Source: Nocardioides acrostichi (GTDB lineage Bacteria > Actinomycetota > Actinomycetes > Propionibacteriales > Nocardioidaceae). From it: 64,000 nt of DNA. The stretch is taken from NCBI RefSeq assembly GCF_015319165.1, contig NZ_JADIVZ010000010.1:62001-126000 (forward strand), in the 5' to 3' direction. The notes beneath the pieces are model-generated. The model ran no database searches. It was not told the origin of the DNA and was given only the letters and a program-made list of their open reading frames with translations. Positions within the stretch are counted from its first letter, which is position 1; every line of letters begins with the position of its first letter. Made by a program: the position numbers and the translations under genes. This document shows, one piece after another, positions 42,377 through 51,057 of the stretch.

Positions 42377-43045
42377 CTAGGCCGTGAGCGTGTCCAGGGC
42401 GCGCCGCAGGTGTGCTCGCATCTCGCGACCGGCTCGGCGTGGGTCGCGATCGGCGATCGCCGAGATGATCTGCAGGTGCTCGGTGAGCGCCTCGCGGGCC
42501 CGCTCGGGCGACCGCCCGGAGCGCACCCGTGCCAGCCGCACCTGCACCTGCAGGTCGGTGCCGATGCGCTGGAGTTGCGGGTTGCCCGAGAGCTCCAGCA
42601 CCAAGGCGTGCAGGTCGTACTCGGTGGGGTAGGCGCCGGTGGTGTCGGTGCGCAGCACCTCGTCGGTGGCGGCGATGAGTCGACGCATCTCCTCGACGCC
42701 CTCCTCGGTCGCGTTCTGGGCGGCCAGGGAGGCGGCCTTGACCTCGATCAGCTCGCGCACCTCGTACATGTGCCGGACGTCCTCGGGGCTCAACGAACGA
42801 ACGAACGCGCCCCGGTTCTGGCGGAACTCCACGAATCCCTCGGCGCCGAGGCGCTGGATCGCCTCGCGCAGGGGCCCGCGGCTGATGCCGAGCTGGGAGG
42901 CGAGGTCGGCCTCGTTGATGCGGTCACCCGGGCCGAGAACCCCCGAGACCACCATGTCGCGCAGCACCCCGACCGCCTGCTCGCGCAAGGGCATGCGCGT
43001 CAGGCGGCCGTGGGGGGCCGTCACGTCGTCCGAACCCAGGGACAT
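42377..43045 (-). CDS. GntR-family regulator (FadR/FCD type), paralogue 2
   Basis: 222 residues, starting at ATG 43045 with GGAGG 6 bp upstream; a TTG at 43066 lies inside the operator and is disfavoured. The DNA-binding half (LREQAVGVLRDMVVSGVLGP, ASQLGISRGPLREAIQRLG) is nearly identical to that of paralogue 1. The FCD half is similar but more diverged (YEVRELIEVKAASLAAQNAT). Two regulators with a common DNA specificity but separate effector domains would let one regulon answer two metabolites, or form heterodimers. Site D lies in its own promoter. Confidence 0.9.
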   Translation of the reverse strand: MSLGSDDVTAPHGRLTRMPLREQAVGVLRDMVVSGVLGPGDRINEADLASQLGISRGPLREAIQRLGAEGFVEFRQNRGAFVRSLSPEDVRHMYEVRELIEVKAASLAAQNATEEGVEEMRRLIAATDEVLRTDTTGAYPTEYDLHALVLELSGNPQLQRIGTDLQVQVRLARVRSGRSPERAREALTEHLQIISAIADRDPRRAGREMRAHLRRALDTLTA

Positions 43046-43056
43046 GCAGACCTCCG

Positions 43057-43067
43057 CTGTCGACAAT
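43057..43067 (-). promoter_or_regulatory. GntR-motif site D (GntR gene 2)
   Basis: Read on the minus strand this is ATTGTCGACAG, the fully palindromic TGTCGACA version of the motif, 12 bp upstream of the GntR2 start and next to its ribosome site. It implies autoregulation. Confidence 0.5.
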
Positions 43068-43109
43068 CAACTCCTGTCAGTCAGCGGAGTGTAACGCGAG
43101 TCGTGACGA

Positions 43110-44597
43110 TCAGCCGTCCAACGCGGTGAAGACGGCCTTGGTCTCGAGGTAGGGGTCGAGGGCGGCCGGACCGTTCTCGCGGCCCCAGCCGGACTCCTTG
43201 TACCCCCCGCCGGGCATGGTGAAGTCGGTGATGCCGTGCACGTTGATGCCGACGCGGCCAGCGCGGATCCGTGCCGCCATGGCATGCGCGCGACCGACGT
43301 CGCGGGTGAACACGCTCCCGGCGAGGCCGAAGGCGGTGTCGTTGGCCAGGGCCACGGCCTCGTCGACCTCGTCGAAGGCCAATGCCGCGAGGACGGGGCC
43401 GAAGATCTCCTCACGGGCCACGGCCATGGTCGGTTCGACGCCCGCGAGCACGGTGGGGGCGTAGAAGTAGCCGTCACCGGGGACGCCCTCGGGGCGCCCG
43501 CCCACGATCTCGGCTCCGGCGGCCACGCCGCCGTCCACGTAGGAGCTGACCCGGGAGAGTTGCTTGGCCGAGACCAGCGGCCCCAGGTCGACCTCCTGGT
43601 CGTGGTAGCCCAGCCGGAGCGTGCGACCGAAGGCGGAGACGCGCTCCACGACCTCGTCGTGGATCGAGCGGTGCACGATGAGGCGCGAAGCCGCGCTGCA
43701 GACCTGACCGCTGTTGCCGAAGATGGACATCGCCACCGTGGGGGCCGCTCGGTCGAGGTCGGCGTCCGCGCAGAGGATCAGCGGGGACTTGCCGCCCAAC
43801 TCGAGGGTCAGCTTCTTGAGGTTCCCGGCGGAGGCCGCGACGATGCTGCGACCCACCTCGGTGGAGCCGGTGAAGGAGAGCTTGTCGACGCCGGGGTGCT
43901 CGGCCAGGCCGGAGCCGACCGGGACGCCCTCGCCGGTGATGACGTTGAAGACCCCGGACGGCACGCCGGCCCGGTGCAGCAGCTCGGCGAGCCGCAGCCC
44001 GGAGAGCGAGGTCTCCTCGGCGGGCTTGAGCACCATCGAGCAGCCGGCGGCCAGCGCGGGCGCCACCTTGTAGACGGTCTGGCGCAGTGGGGCGTTCCAG
44101 GGCACGACCAGGGCGGCGACGCCGATCGGCTCCTTGAGGGAGTAGCCCAGGAACTGGTGCCCGCGGGCCTGGATCTGGCTGGTGTGGCCGAAGATCTTGT
44201 CGGCCATGCCCGCGTAGTAGCGGAACGCCTGGACCGCGTTGGCCACGTGGCCCCGGGCCGAGGCCAGGGGCATGCCGTTGTCGAGCGCCTCGAGGTGGGC
44301 CAGGTTCTCGGCGTCGGCGGCGATCTCGTCGGCGATGCCCAGCAGCACCGTCGAGCGCGCCGTGCCGGAGAGACCGGCCCACGAGCCGGCCTCGAAGCTG
44401 GCGCGGGCGGAGGCGACGGCCCGGTCGACGACGGCGGCGTCCCCGGCCGCGATGGCCCCGATCACCTCGCCCCGACCGGGGTCGACGACGTCGAGCGTGG
44501 CTCCGGTCGCCGGCACCCAGGCCGCATCGATCCAGTGGCCGTGCCCGCGGCCGGCGTACTCGCGCGCCCAGGCGACGGATCCCTCGTGCGTGCTCAT
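43110..44597 (-). CDS. NAD(P)+-dependent aldehyde dehydrogenase
   Basis: 495-residue ALDH-superfamily enzyme. Catalytic Cys300 lies in NSGQVCSA, the general base Glu266 in LTLELGGKSP and the oxyanion Asn168 in VVPWNAP, so the enzyme should be active. It would oxidise a pathway aldehyde to the acid that the CoA-transferase activates. It follows the class-III-like alcohol dehydrogenase on the same strand after a 28-bp gap, which makes an alcohol-to-acid pair. Confidence 0.92.
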   Translation of the reverse strand: MSTHEGSVAWAREYAGRGHGHWIDAAWVPATGATLDVVDPGRGEVIGAIAAGDAAVVDRAVASARASFEAGSWAGLSGTARSTVLLGIADEIAADAENLAHLEALDNGMPLASARGHVANAVQAFRYYAGMADKIFGHTSQIQARGHQFLGYSLKEPIGVAALVVPWNAPLRQTVYKVAPALAAGCSMVLKPAEETSLSGLRLAELLHRAGVPSGVFNVITGEGVPVGSGLAEHPGVDKLSFTGSTEVGRSIVAASAGNLKKLTLELGGKSPLILCADADLDRAAPTVAMSIFGNSGQVCSAASRLIVHRSIHDEVVERVSAFGRTLRLGYHDQEVDLGPLVSAKQLSRVSSYVDGGVAAGAEIVGGRPEGVPGDGYFYAPTVLAGVEPTMAVAREEIFGPVLAALAFDEVDEAVALANDTAFGLAGSVFTRDVGRAHAMAARIRAGRVGINVHGITDFTMPGGGYKESGWGRENGPAALDPYLETKAVFTALDG

Positions 44598-44625
44598 GTG
44601 TGCTCCTCCCGGGGGGAGTCGACGC

Positions 44626-45732
44626 TCAGGCGCCGACGAGAACGGATCGGACGACGTCGCCCGACGACATCGCGGTGAAGGCCTCGTTGACCTGACCCAG
44701 GGTCATCGTGCGCGAGACCATCGAGCCCAGGTCGAGCTGACCGGACTCGGCCAACGCCACCAGGCGCGGGATGTCGCGGCGTACCTGCGCCGAGCCGTAG
44801 CCGCAGCCCAGGAGCTTCTTCTCCCGGTGCAGGGCGAACAGGTCGAAGGCCACCTGCTGGCCGGGCAGACCGGCGCCGATAAGCACCACGGCACCGCCGA
44901 AACGGGCGGCGGTGTGGGCTTGGACGACGGTCTCGGGGCGTCCGACGACCTCGAAGACGTAGTCGACGCCGCGCCCGTCGGTGGCCTGGCGAAGCTGCTC
45001 GACCGGGTCGGCGGCCGCCGGGTCGATCAGGTCGGTCGCGCCGAAGGAACGGGCCGACTCGCGCTTGAACGGCACCGGGTCGACGGCGAAGATCCGCGCG
45101 GCCCCGGAGATGCGGGCGGCCTGGATGACCGCCTGGCCGACGCCGCCGCAGCCGATGACGGCCACGGTGCTGCCGGGACGCACCTGCGCGGTGTTGAAGA
45201 CGGCGCAGGCGCCGGTCGTGACGCCGCAGCCGACCAGGGCCAGCTGCTCGTCGGGGAGGTCGGTCTGCACGGTGACCACATTGGCCTCGTGCACGATCAT
45301 CTCCTCGGCGAACGTGCCGAGATTGCAGAAGGCCCGCGCGGCGCTGCCGTCCTCGCGGATCGCGCGGCCGATGCCGCGGCCGCGGAGCACCGCGTTGAGC
45401 TCGCACAGGTTCGACTGGTCGCGCACGCAGAAGAAGCACTCGCCGCAGGCCGGGATGAAGGTGGTGATGACGCGGTCGCCGACCCGGGTGCGGGAGACGC
45501 CCGAGCCCACCGCGACGACGCGGCCAGCGCCCTCGTGACCCAGGATCGAGGGGTTGTGCATCGGACCGAAGGTTCCGTGCAGGGCCGAGAGATCGCTGTG
45601 GCACACGCCGGTGGCGCCGACCTCGATGCGGACGTCGTGCTCGCCCAGCGTGTCGGCGTCCAGCTCGACCTCCTCGATGGTCAGGCTGGCGGTGTCGCCG
45701 GTGAACAGGGCTGCCTTCATGCAGATCGCCAT
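44626..45732 (-). CDS. zinc alcohol dehydrogenase with structural zinc
   Basis: 368-residue class-III-like alcohol dehydrogenase. The catalytic ligands Cys44 (GVCHSD) and His66-Glu67 (LGHEGAG) and the four structural-zinc Cys (96, 99, 102, 110) are all visible, and the cofactor motif is GCGGVGQAV. The sequence resembles mycothiol- or NDMA-dependent actinobacterial alcohol dehydrogenases. The start is uncertain: ATG 45732 is very close to AGGAAG, while ATG 45720 (MKAALFT) gives the family N-terminus. It is divergent from the FAD monooxygenase, sharing site E. Confidence 0.9.
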   Translation of the reverse strand: MAICMKAALFTGDTASLTIEEVELDADTLGEHDVRIEVGATGVCHSDLSALHGTFGPMHNPSILGHEGAGRVVAVGSGVSRTRVGDRVITTFIPACGECFFCVRDQSNLCELNAVLRGRGIGRAIREDGSAARAFCNLGTFAEEMIVHEANVVTVQTDLPDEQLALVGCGVTTGACAVFNTAQVRPGSTVAVIGCGGVGQAVIQAARISGAARIFAVDPVPFKRESARSFGATDLIDPAAADPVEQLRQATDGRGVDYVFEVVGRPETVVQAHTAARFGGAVVLIGAGLPGQQVAFDLFALHREKKLLGCGYGSAQVRRDIPRLVALAESGQLDLGSMVSRTMTLGQVNEAFTAMSSGDVVRSVLVGA

Positions 45733-45806
45733 CTTCCTGATTGCGTCACCGACCGGCGCGAGCTTGACTCGAGCGCACGCATGTGACGTTCGACATTGTG
45801 ACGCCC

Positions 45807-45841
45807 TAGACAGTAAACATTCTACTGATTACTGTCAACAG
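45807..45841. promoter_or_regulatory. GntR-motif site E inside overlapping divergent promoters
   Basis: On the minus strand TTGACA (45838 to 45833) is 17 bp from TACTGT (45815 to 45810). On the plus strand TAGACA (45807-45812) is 17 bp from TACTGT (45830-45835). The two promoters interlock face to face, and the motif CTGTTGACAG (minus, 45841 to 45832) covers the minus -35 and plus -10. One bound repressor could shut both. Confidence 0.6.
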
Positions 45842-45870
45842 AGACAGACATCGCTCAGGAGGGTAGGCAC

Positions 45871-47529
45871 ATGCTCGACGCCGCAGTAGTCGTGATCGGC
45901 GCGGGACCGGTGGGTCTCGCGAGCGCCGTGGAACTGGGGGTGCGCGGCCAGTCGGTCGTCGTGCTGGACGAGGGCGACGGCACCGTGGACCACCCCCGAG
46001 CCGGTGGCATCTCGATGCGCACCATGGAGTTCCATCGTCGGTGGGGCACGGTCGAGGACGTACGCAACTGCGGCTTCCCCGACGACTACGACCTCGACAT
46101 CGTGTTCAGCACCGGGTTCGGCGGCTACCAGCTGATCCGCGAGCACTACCCGCCGCTGGGCGAGATGGGCACGCCCCCGGAGAGCCCGGAGCGGCGCCAG
46201 CGGTGCCCCCAGATGTGGATGGACCCGATCCTGGCGCGGGCCGCGGCCTCCCAGGAGTCGGTCGAGATCCGCTACGGCGCGCGGGTGGGTGACGTCGAGG
46301 TGGCCGCCGACGGCACGGTCCTCGTGCGCTACGCGGACGCCGCGACGGGGCAGGAGCGTGAGGTCACCGCCCGCTACGCACTGGCGTGCGACGGCGCGGC
46401 CAGTGCGACCCGCACGCGGCTGGGCATCGAGATGTCGGGCATCGAGCTGCTCAACTACTCGGTGGGCGTCTTCTTCCGTTGCCCGGGCCTGCTGGAGAAG
46501 GTCGGCGAGCACCAGGCTGCCCGCTTCATCTTCATCTCGCCCGACGGTCCGGTCGGCAACCTCACCGTCGTCGACGGCATGGACCTGTGGCGCTTCACCT
46601 ACATGGCGGGCAAGGAGAGGCTCGATCTCGAGGCGCTCGACGTGGAGTCCGTGATGCGCCGGGTGCTGGGGGAGGAGCTGGAGTTCGACATCCTCTCGAT
46701 CGCGCCGTGGCGTCGCTCGCAGCTGGTGGCCGACAGCTACCGCGCCGGGCCGGTGTTCTTGGTGGGCGACTCCGCCCACACGATGTCCCCCACCGGGGGC
46801 TTCGGGGCCAACACCGGGATCGGCGAGGCGGTCGACATCGGCTGGAAGCTCGACGCCGTCCTGCGCGGCTGGGGCGGTCAGGGGCTCCTGGAGTCCTACG
46901 AGGTCGAGCGCCGACCGATCGCGCTGCGCAACACGCAGGCCGCGACCTCGAACTTCCGTGGGTGGTACAGCACCAAGGATCTCGGCGGGCTCCTCGAACC
47001 CGGGGAGGACGGCGACGTGCTGCGCCGAGAGGTCGGCGAGGAGTTGATGGCGGCCACGCGGGCGGAGTGGGAGTCCAAGGGCGTGATCCTGGGCTACCGC
47101 TACGAGGACTCCCCGATCTGCGTGAGCGACGGATCCCCGGCGCCGGCCGACGACTACCGGGTCTACGAGCCCACCAACCGACCCGGGCACCGGGCTCCGC
47201 ACGCGTGGCTGCCCGACGGCCGGTCGGTGCTCGACCTCTACGGCGAGGGCTTCGTCCTGGTCGACCTCGGCAGCGAGGAGGCCGACAGCGCCGAGCTGCT
47301 CGAGACCGGACGCGCGATGGGGGTACCCGTGCGGCGGGAGGCCCTCGGCCAGGAGCTCGCCGACCTCTACCGCACCCGGTTCACGCTGGTGCGTCCCGAC
47401 GGTCACGTGGCCTGGCGCGGCGACGAGAGCCCGGCGGACGCCGCTGCCGTGTGGCGCGTCGTCACGGGTCACGCCGTCGGCGCTTCCGACGCGACGTCCT
47501 CGGCGCAGTCTCAACCGGCGGTCTCCTGA
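45871..47529 (+). CDS. FAD-dependent phenol-hydroxylase-type monooxygenase
   Basis: 552-residue class A flavoprotein. The FAD/ADP-binding motif GAGPVG is at 10-15, and the second FAD motif GDSAHTMSPTGGFGANTGIG begins at 299. A C-terminal thioredoxin-like domain (VLDLYGEGFVLVDLGSEE) is found in phenol 2-monooxygenases and MhpA-like enzymes. It should hydroxylate an aromatic or enolic ring with NAD(P)H and O2. AGGAGGG lies before the ATG. The pathway has no obvious classical ring-cleavage dioxygenase apart from the VOC protein at 53768. Confidence 0.88.
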   Translation: MLDAAVVVIGAGPVGLASAVELGVRGQSVVVLDEGDGTVDHPRAGGISMRTMEFHRRWGTVEDVRNCGFPDDYDLDIVFSTGFGGYQLIREHYPPLGEMGTPPESPERRQRCPQMWMDPILARAAASQESVEIRYGARVGDVEVAADGTVLVRYADAATGQEREVTARYALACDGAASATRTRLGIEMSGIELLNYSVGVFFRCPGLLEKVGEHQAARFIFISPDGPVGNLTVVDGMDLWRFTYMAGKERLDLEALDVESVMRRVLGEELEFDILSIAPWRRSQLVADSYRAGPVFLVGDSAHTMSPTGGFGANTGIGEAVDIGWKLDAVLRGWGGQGLLESYEVERRPIALRNTQAATSNFRGWYSTKDLGGLLEPGEDGDVLRREVGEELMAATRAEWESKGVILGYRYEDSPICVSDGSPAPADDYRVYEPTNRPGHRAPHAWLPDGRSVLDLYGEGFVLVDLGSEEADSAELLETGRAMGVPVRREALGQELADLYRTRFTLVRPDGHVAWRGDESPADAAAVWRVVTGHAVGASDATSSAQSQPAVS

Positions 47530-47563
47530 GCAACGACTGCCGAACGACCGCCGAAGAACACGA

Positions 47564-47594
47564 GGGGCCGCCGCTGACGACCAGCGGCGGCCCC
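47564..47594. terminator. bidirectional terminator
   Basis: GGGGCCGCCGCTG (47564-47576) and CAGCGGCGGCCCC (47582-47594) form a perfect 13-bp stem with a 5-nt loop, extended by CACGA/TTCGTG on the flanks. It lies between the convergent monooxygenase and aldehyde dehydrogenase genes. Confidence 0.85.
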
Positions 47595-47614
47595 TTCGTG
47601 TCGTGGGCGTGGGC

Positions 47615-49123
47615 TCAGCGGGCCACGTGCGGCGAGGGCTCCAGCACCCCGTTGACCCGACGGGTCACCTGCCAGGGGTTCTCGCGGCGGGCCCCCTCGG
47701 GCAGCCACTCCTCGCGGGTGGACTGGAAGGAGACGGGGCGGACGAAGCGGTTGAGCGACGCGGCGCCGATCGACGTCCCCTGGGGGTTGGACGTCGCCGG
47801 CCAGGGGCCGCCGTGCTGCATGCCCCAGCTGGCGTTGGCGCCGGTGGTCCACCCGTTGGTCACGACGCGGCCGACCTTGCGGGAGAGCTGCTCGATCACC
47901 TGGGGGGCCAGGTCGTCCGGGCCCGTCTCGGGGGTCCATACCGCGGCGATGAGGGCCGACTGCATGACCTCGAGGGCACGGGAGAGCTCCTGCTCGTCGT
48001 CGTACTCGGTGACGACCGCGACGGCACCGAAGGTCTCCTCGAGCAGTCGGCTGCCCTCGAAGATGGCCGAGCTGGGGGTGGAGAGGACCGCCGCGGGGGC
48101 AGACCAGCCCCGGTCGTCGTCGCCGACCCTGAGCACGACCTCGGCGCCCTCCTCGGACATGGCCGCCAGGCCGGCTCGCACCGAGTCCGCGATGGCCTCG
48201 GTCAGCATGATCGGCTGAGGGCTGGCCGCCTCGAGGGCCCGGGCGACGTGCGCGGCGGCGTCGGATCCCCGCGGGGCGAAGAAGAGGCCCGGCTTGCTGC
48301 AGTACTGACCCGAGCAGTTCGTGTAGCAGTTCACGAAGCCCTCCGCGATCGAGGCGAGGTCGGGCACGGCGGCGGGCGTGACCACCACGGCGTTGACGGT
48401 GCCCATCTCGGCGTAGACCGGGACCGGGATCTCGCGCTCCTGCGCCGCGCGCCAGATGGCGCGGCCACCCGCCTCGGAGCCCGTGAAGGCGACGGCGCTG
48501 ATGGCCTCGTGGCGCACGAGCTCTACGCCGGCGTCGAATCCGACGACCATGCCGAAGGTGCCGGTCGGCGCCCCCGCGTCGGCGAGTGCCTTCTCCACGA
48601 GCTCGGCCAGACGCAGACTCAGGCCCAGGTGCGCGTCGTGCGCCTTGGCGACCACGGGGCAGCCGGCCGCGATGGCCGAGGAGGTGTCGTGACCCACGAC
48701 GCCCAGCACGAACGGGAAGTTGCTGGCCCCGAAGACCGCGACCGGACCCATGCCCTGGTTGATGCGCGCCAAGGGCGGCTGGTCGTCGATGGCGAGCTCG
48801 AGGAAGGAGCCCTCGCGGGCGACGTCGCCGTAGAAGCGCAGCGTGCCGACGGTGCGCTCGATCTCGGTCGTGAGCCGGTCCAGGCCCAGGGCGGTCTCCT
48901 CGTCGGCCAGGTGGGCCAACTCCTCGCGGTGTGCCTCGAGGGAGTCCGCCACCGCGCGCAACCAGTCGCGTCGTTGCGCCGGACTGGTCGTGCGCAGGGC
49001 GGTGAAGGCCTCGGCCGCACGCTGCGCGGCAGCGGCGACCTGCCCGGAGGTGCTGGCCTCGTGGGCCGTCACCTGCTCGCCGGTGCGCGGAGCGAAGGAG
49101 GTGGGCAGTGGGGTGGTGCTCAT
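47615..49123 (-). CDS. alpha-ketoglutaric-semialdehyde-dehydrogenase-type ALDH
   Basis: 502-residue ALDH of the 2,5-dioxovalerate dehydrogenase branch. It has the GASNFPFVLGVVGHDT oxyanion region and NCSGQYCSKPG with the nucleophilic Cys in the context typical of that branch. These enzymes oxidise semialdehydes carrying a second carbonyl or carboxyl group. ATG 49123 overlaps the stop of the flavin monooxygenase by 4 bp, so the oxygenase product probably becomes its substrate after hydrolysis. A much longer in-frame extension on the same strand is a frame shadow of the upstream gene. Confidence 0.88.
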   Translation of the reverse strand: MSTTPLPTSFAPRTGEQVTAHEASTSGQVAAAAQRAAEAFTALRTTSPAQRRDWLRAVADSLEAHREELAHLADEETALGLDRLTTEIERTVGTLRFYGDVAREGSFLELAIDDQPPLARINQGMGPVAVFGASNFPFVLGVVGHDTSSAIAAGCPVVAKAHDAHLGLSLRLAELVEKALADAGAPTGTFGMVVGFDAGVELVRHEAISAVAFTGSEAGGRAIWRAAQEREIPVPVYAEMGTVNAVVVTPAAVPDLASIAEGFVNCYTNCSGQYCSKPGLFFAPRGSDAAAHVARALEAASPQPIMLTEAIADSVRAGLAAMSEEGAEVVLRVGDDDRGWSAPAAVLSTPSSAIFEGSRLLEETFGAVAVVTEYDDEQELSRALEVMQSALIAAVWTPETGPDDLAPQVIEQLSRKVGRVVTNGWTTGANASWGMQHGGPWPATSNPQGTSIGAASLNRFVRPVSFQSTREEWLPEGARRENPWQVTRRVNGVLEPSPHVAR

Positions 49124-50961
49124 CGTGCGGCCACCTCCTCGCCAGCGGCGTCCAGCGGGGGCAAGGAGATCAGCTCGTCGCGATCGTCGCGGACGAGCGT
49201 GGGGGTGGCGCCCAGGATCTGTCCCGCGATCTGCAGGGCGAGCACCTCGCTCATCTTGCGGGCGTCCATGATGCCCCCGAACAGCAGCCACAGGTGCGGC
49301 TGGCGGGTCGGTCGCGCCATGTTGCGGTGTTCGCCGTTCTCGGCCACCCCGCCGATGTCGCCGACGCGGCCGGCGACCTCGGAGCCGAAGATGCGCTCCA
49401 AGCTGTGGCGCACGTTGCGGTAGCCGGTGCTGAGCACGACGGCGTCGAGCTCGATGACGGTCCCGTCGCGTAGGCGTAGGCCGTGCTCGACCCAGCGGTC
49501 GACGTCGGCCATCTGCACCATGGCGATGCGACCGTCGATGATGGCCGCGGAGGCACCGACGTCGAGGTAGTAGCCGCTGAAGGACTTCACCAGCCGCAGC
49601 ACCCAGCCGCCGCCGTCCTCGCCGGTGGTGAGGGTCATGCCGGCCCTGCGCAGCCCGTCGTACATCTCCGCGTACTCGCGCTCGGTGCGCTGGGTCTCGG
49701 CCCGCGCCTTCTCCTCGACCAAGGGCAGGATGAACATGGAGTTGCGACGCTGGTCGGCCTCCTCGACCGACATGCCGGGCGCGCCGTAGTCGAGGTTGTA
49801 GCGCTCGGCCTCCTCGATGGGGACGACGCAGGTCGGGCCGCGCTGGGCCAGGTGCGTCTGCGCGCCGTGGTCGCTGAGGTCCAAGGCGATGTCGTGCCCG
49901 CTGGTGCCGGTGCCCACCACGAGGACGCGCTGGCCGGCGAAAGCCGAGCCGGAGACGAACTCCGAGGAGTGCATCACCTGACCCGCGAAGTCGTCGAGGC
50001 CCGGGAGATCGGGAATGTAGGGCTCCGTGCCGGTGTAGCCGACGGCCGTGACGACGTGGGCGGGTCGCAGGATCCGGGTGGCGCCGCCCGGGACGCTGAG
50101 CGTGACGTCCCAGCGGCGGTCGGTCTCGTCGAAGACGGCCGAGACCACCTCCGTGCCGCCCCACCGGTTGAGGTTCATGAACGTGGCGTAGGCGTCGAGA
50201 TAGTTGCCCCACTCGTCCTTCGAGACGAACGACGGGAAGGTCTCGGGCTGGTGCACGTGCGGGAGATTGTTCGCGACCGTCGGGGTGTGCAGTGCCAGCG
50301 AGTCGTAGCGCGATCGCCACCCGTCGCCGGGCAGGGGGTTGCGGTCGGCGACGACGTACGTCACGCCCAGCCGCTCCAGGCGGGAGGCCATGATGAGTCC
50401 GGTCTGGCCGCCGCCGATGACCAGGACGTCGGGCTCGGTGTCCTCGAACCCCTGGGACTCGCGACGGTGCTGGTGCCAGGTCTGGCCCGGCCGCGCGGCG
50501 GTGTAGCCGCGGCGCTGGGTGGAGGGCACGGCTTGGCCGTCGACACTCGTGATGGTGGTGGCCAACACCTGTGCCCGCAGCCCGCCGGGCCCCTCGGGGT
50601 CGAGGACGGCGTGGACGAACGCGCTGCCGGTGCCGGTCGCGGTGCGGTAGGTCAGGTAGAACTCGCACGTCTGCTCGTCGACGAGGTGCGGCGCCGAGCG
50701 GTCGGCCTGCAGCGTGAAGCCGGTGGGCGTGGCGACCTTGGCGTGCTCCACGAGGTGGGCCAGGAGGGGCTCGCGGCCCCAGAACTGGCGGACGTCCCAG
50801 GTCAACGACGCGAGGTCGCGCCAGTAGGAGTCCTCGAGGAAGAGCTCGCGCAGCTGGTCTGCGTTCGGTCCTGCAAGTGCCTCGTCGAGACAGTTCGCCC
50901 ACTCCTCGACGGAGTGCGCGAGCCTGCTCGAGTCGGTCGACGTCGATGCCGTGGTGGTCAC
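49120..50961 (-). CDS. NTF2-FMO fusion flavin monooxygenase
   Basis: 613-residue protein. Residues about 10-150 form an NTF2/SnoaL-like domain (EEWANCLDEALAGPNADQ), and the rest is a class B flavin monooxygenase. It has GGGQTG at 183-188 for FAD, GTGTSG at 350-355 for NADPH, and the FMO signature FAGQVMHSSEF at 325-335. The Trp-Pro/Asp that marks type I Baeyer-Villiger enzymes is absent, so N-, S- or C-oxygenation is as likely as Baeyer-Villiger insertion. GTG start with AGGAAGGA upstream. It is divergent from a lactonase gene, which does favour a lactone-forming role. Confidence 0.85.
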   Translation of the reverse strand: MTTTASTSTDSSRLAHSVEEWANCLDEALAGPNADQLRELFLEDSYWRDLASLTWDVRQFWGREPLLAHLVEHAKVATPTGFTLQADRSAPHLVDEQTCEFYLTYRTATGTGSAFVHAVLDPEGPGGLRAQVLATTITSVDGQAVPSTQRRGYTAARPGQTWHQHRRESQGFEDTEPDVLVIGGGQTGLIMASRLERLGVTYVVADRNPLPGDGWRSRYDSLALHTPTVANNLPHVHQPETFPSFVSKDEWGNYLDAYATFMNLNRWGGTEVVSAVFDETDRRWDVTLSVPGGATRILRPAHVVTAVGYTGTEPYIPDLPGLDDFAGQVMHSSEFVSGSAFAGQRVLVVGTGTSGHDIALDLSDHGAQTHLAQRGPTCVVPIEEAERYNLDYGAPGMSVEEADQRRNSMFILPLVEEKARAETQRTEREYAEMYDGLRRAGMTLTTGEDGGGWVLRLVKSFSGYYLDVGASAAIIDGRIAMVQMADVDRWVEHGLRLRDGTVIELDAVVLSTGYRNVRHSLERIFGSEVAGRVGDIGGVAENGEHRNMARPTRQPHLWLLFGGIMDARKMSEVLALQIAGQILGATPTLVRDDRDELISLPPLDAAGEEVAAR

Positions 50962-51011
50962 CCTGGTCCTTCCTGTTGTGTCCTACGTCTCAGGATCGGC
51001 GGGCAACCGTG

Positions 51012-51030
51012 TATTGTCAACTGGCGACAG
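51012..51030. promoter_or_regulatory. GntR-motif site F (FMO / SMP-30 divergent promoter)
   Basis: TATTGTCAAC-TGGCGACAG: on the minus strand CAGTTGACAATA, a variant of the shared motif, lies about 50 bp upstream of the FMO gene and 30 bp upstream of the SMP-30 gene. TTGACA on the minus strand could be the FMO -35, with no good -10. Confidence 0.45.
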
Positions 51031-51057
51031 ACTACGATCCGAGAATCGGGGTGACCC

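Noticed and set aside
49124..50902. In-frame N-terminal extension of the semialdehyde dehydrogenase
   Set aside because: It is a shadow of the flavin monooxygenase frame; ATG 49123 overlapping the stop gives a complete ALDH.
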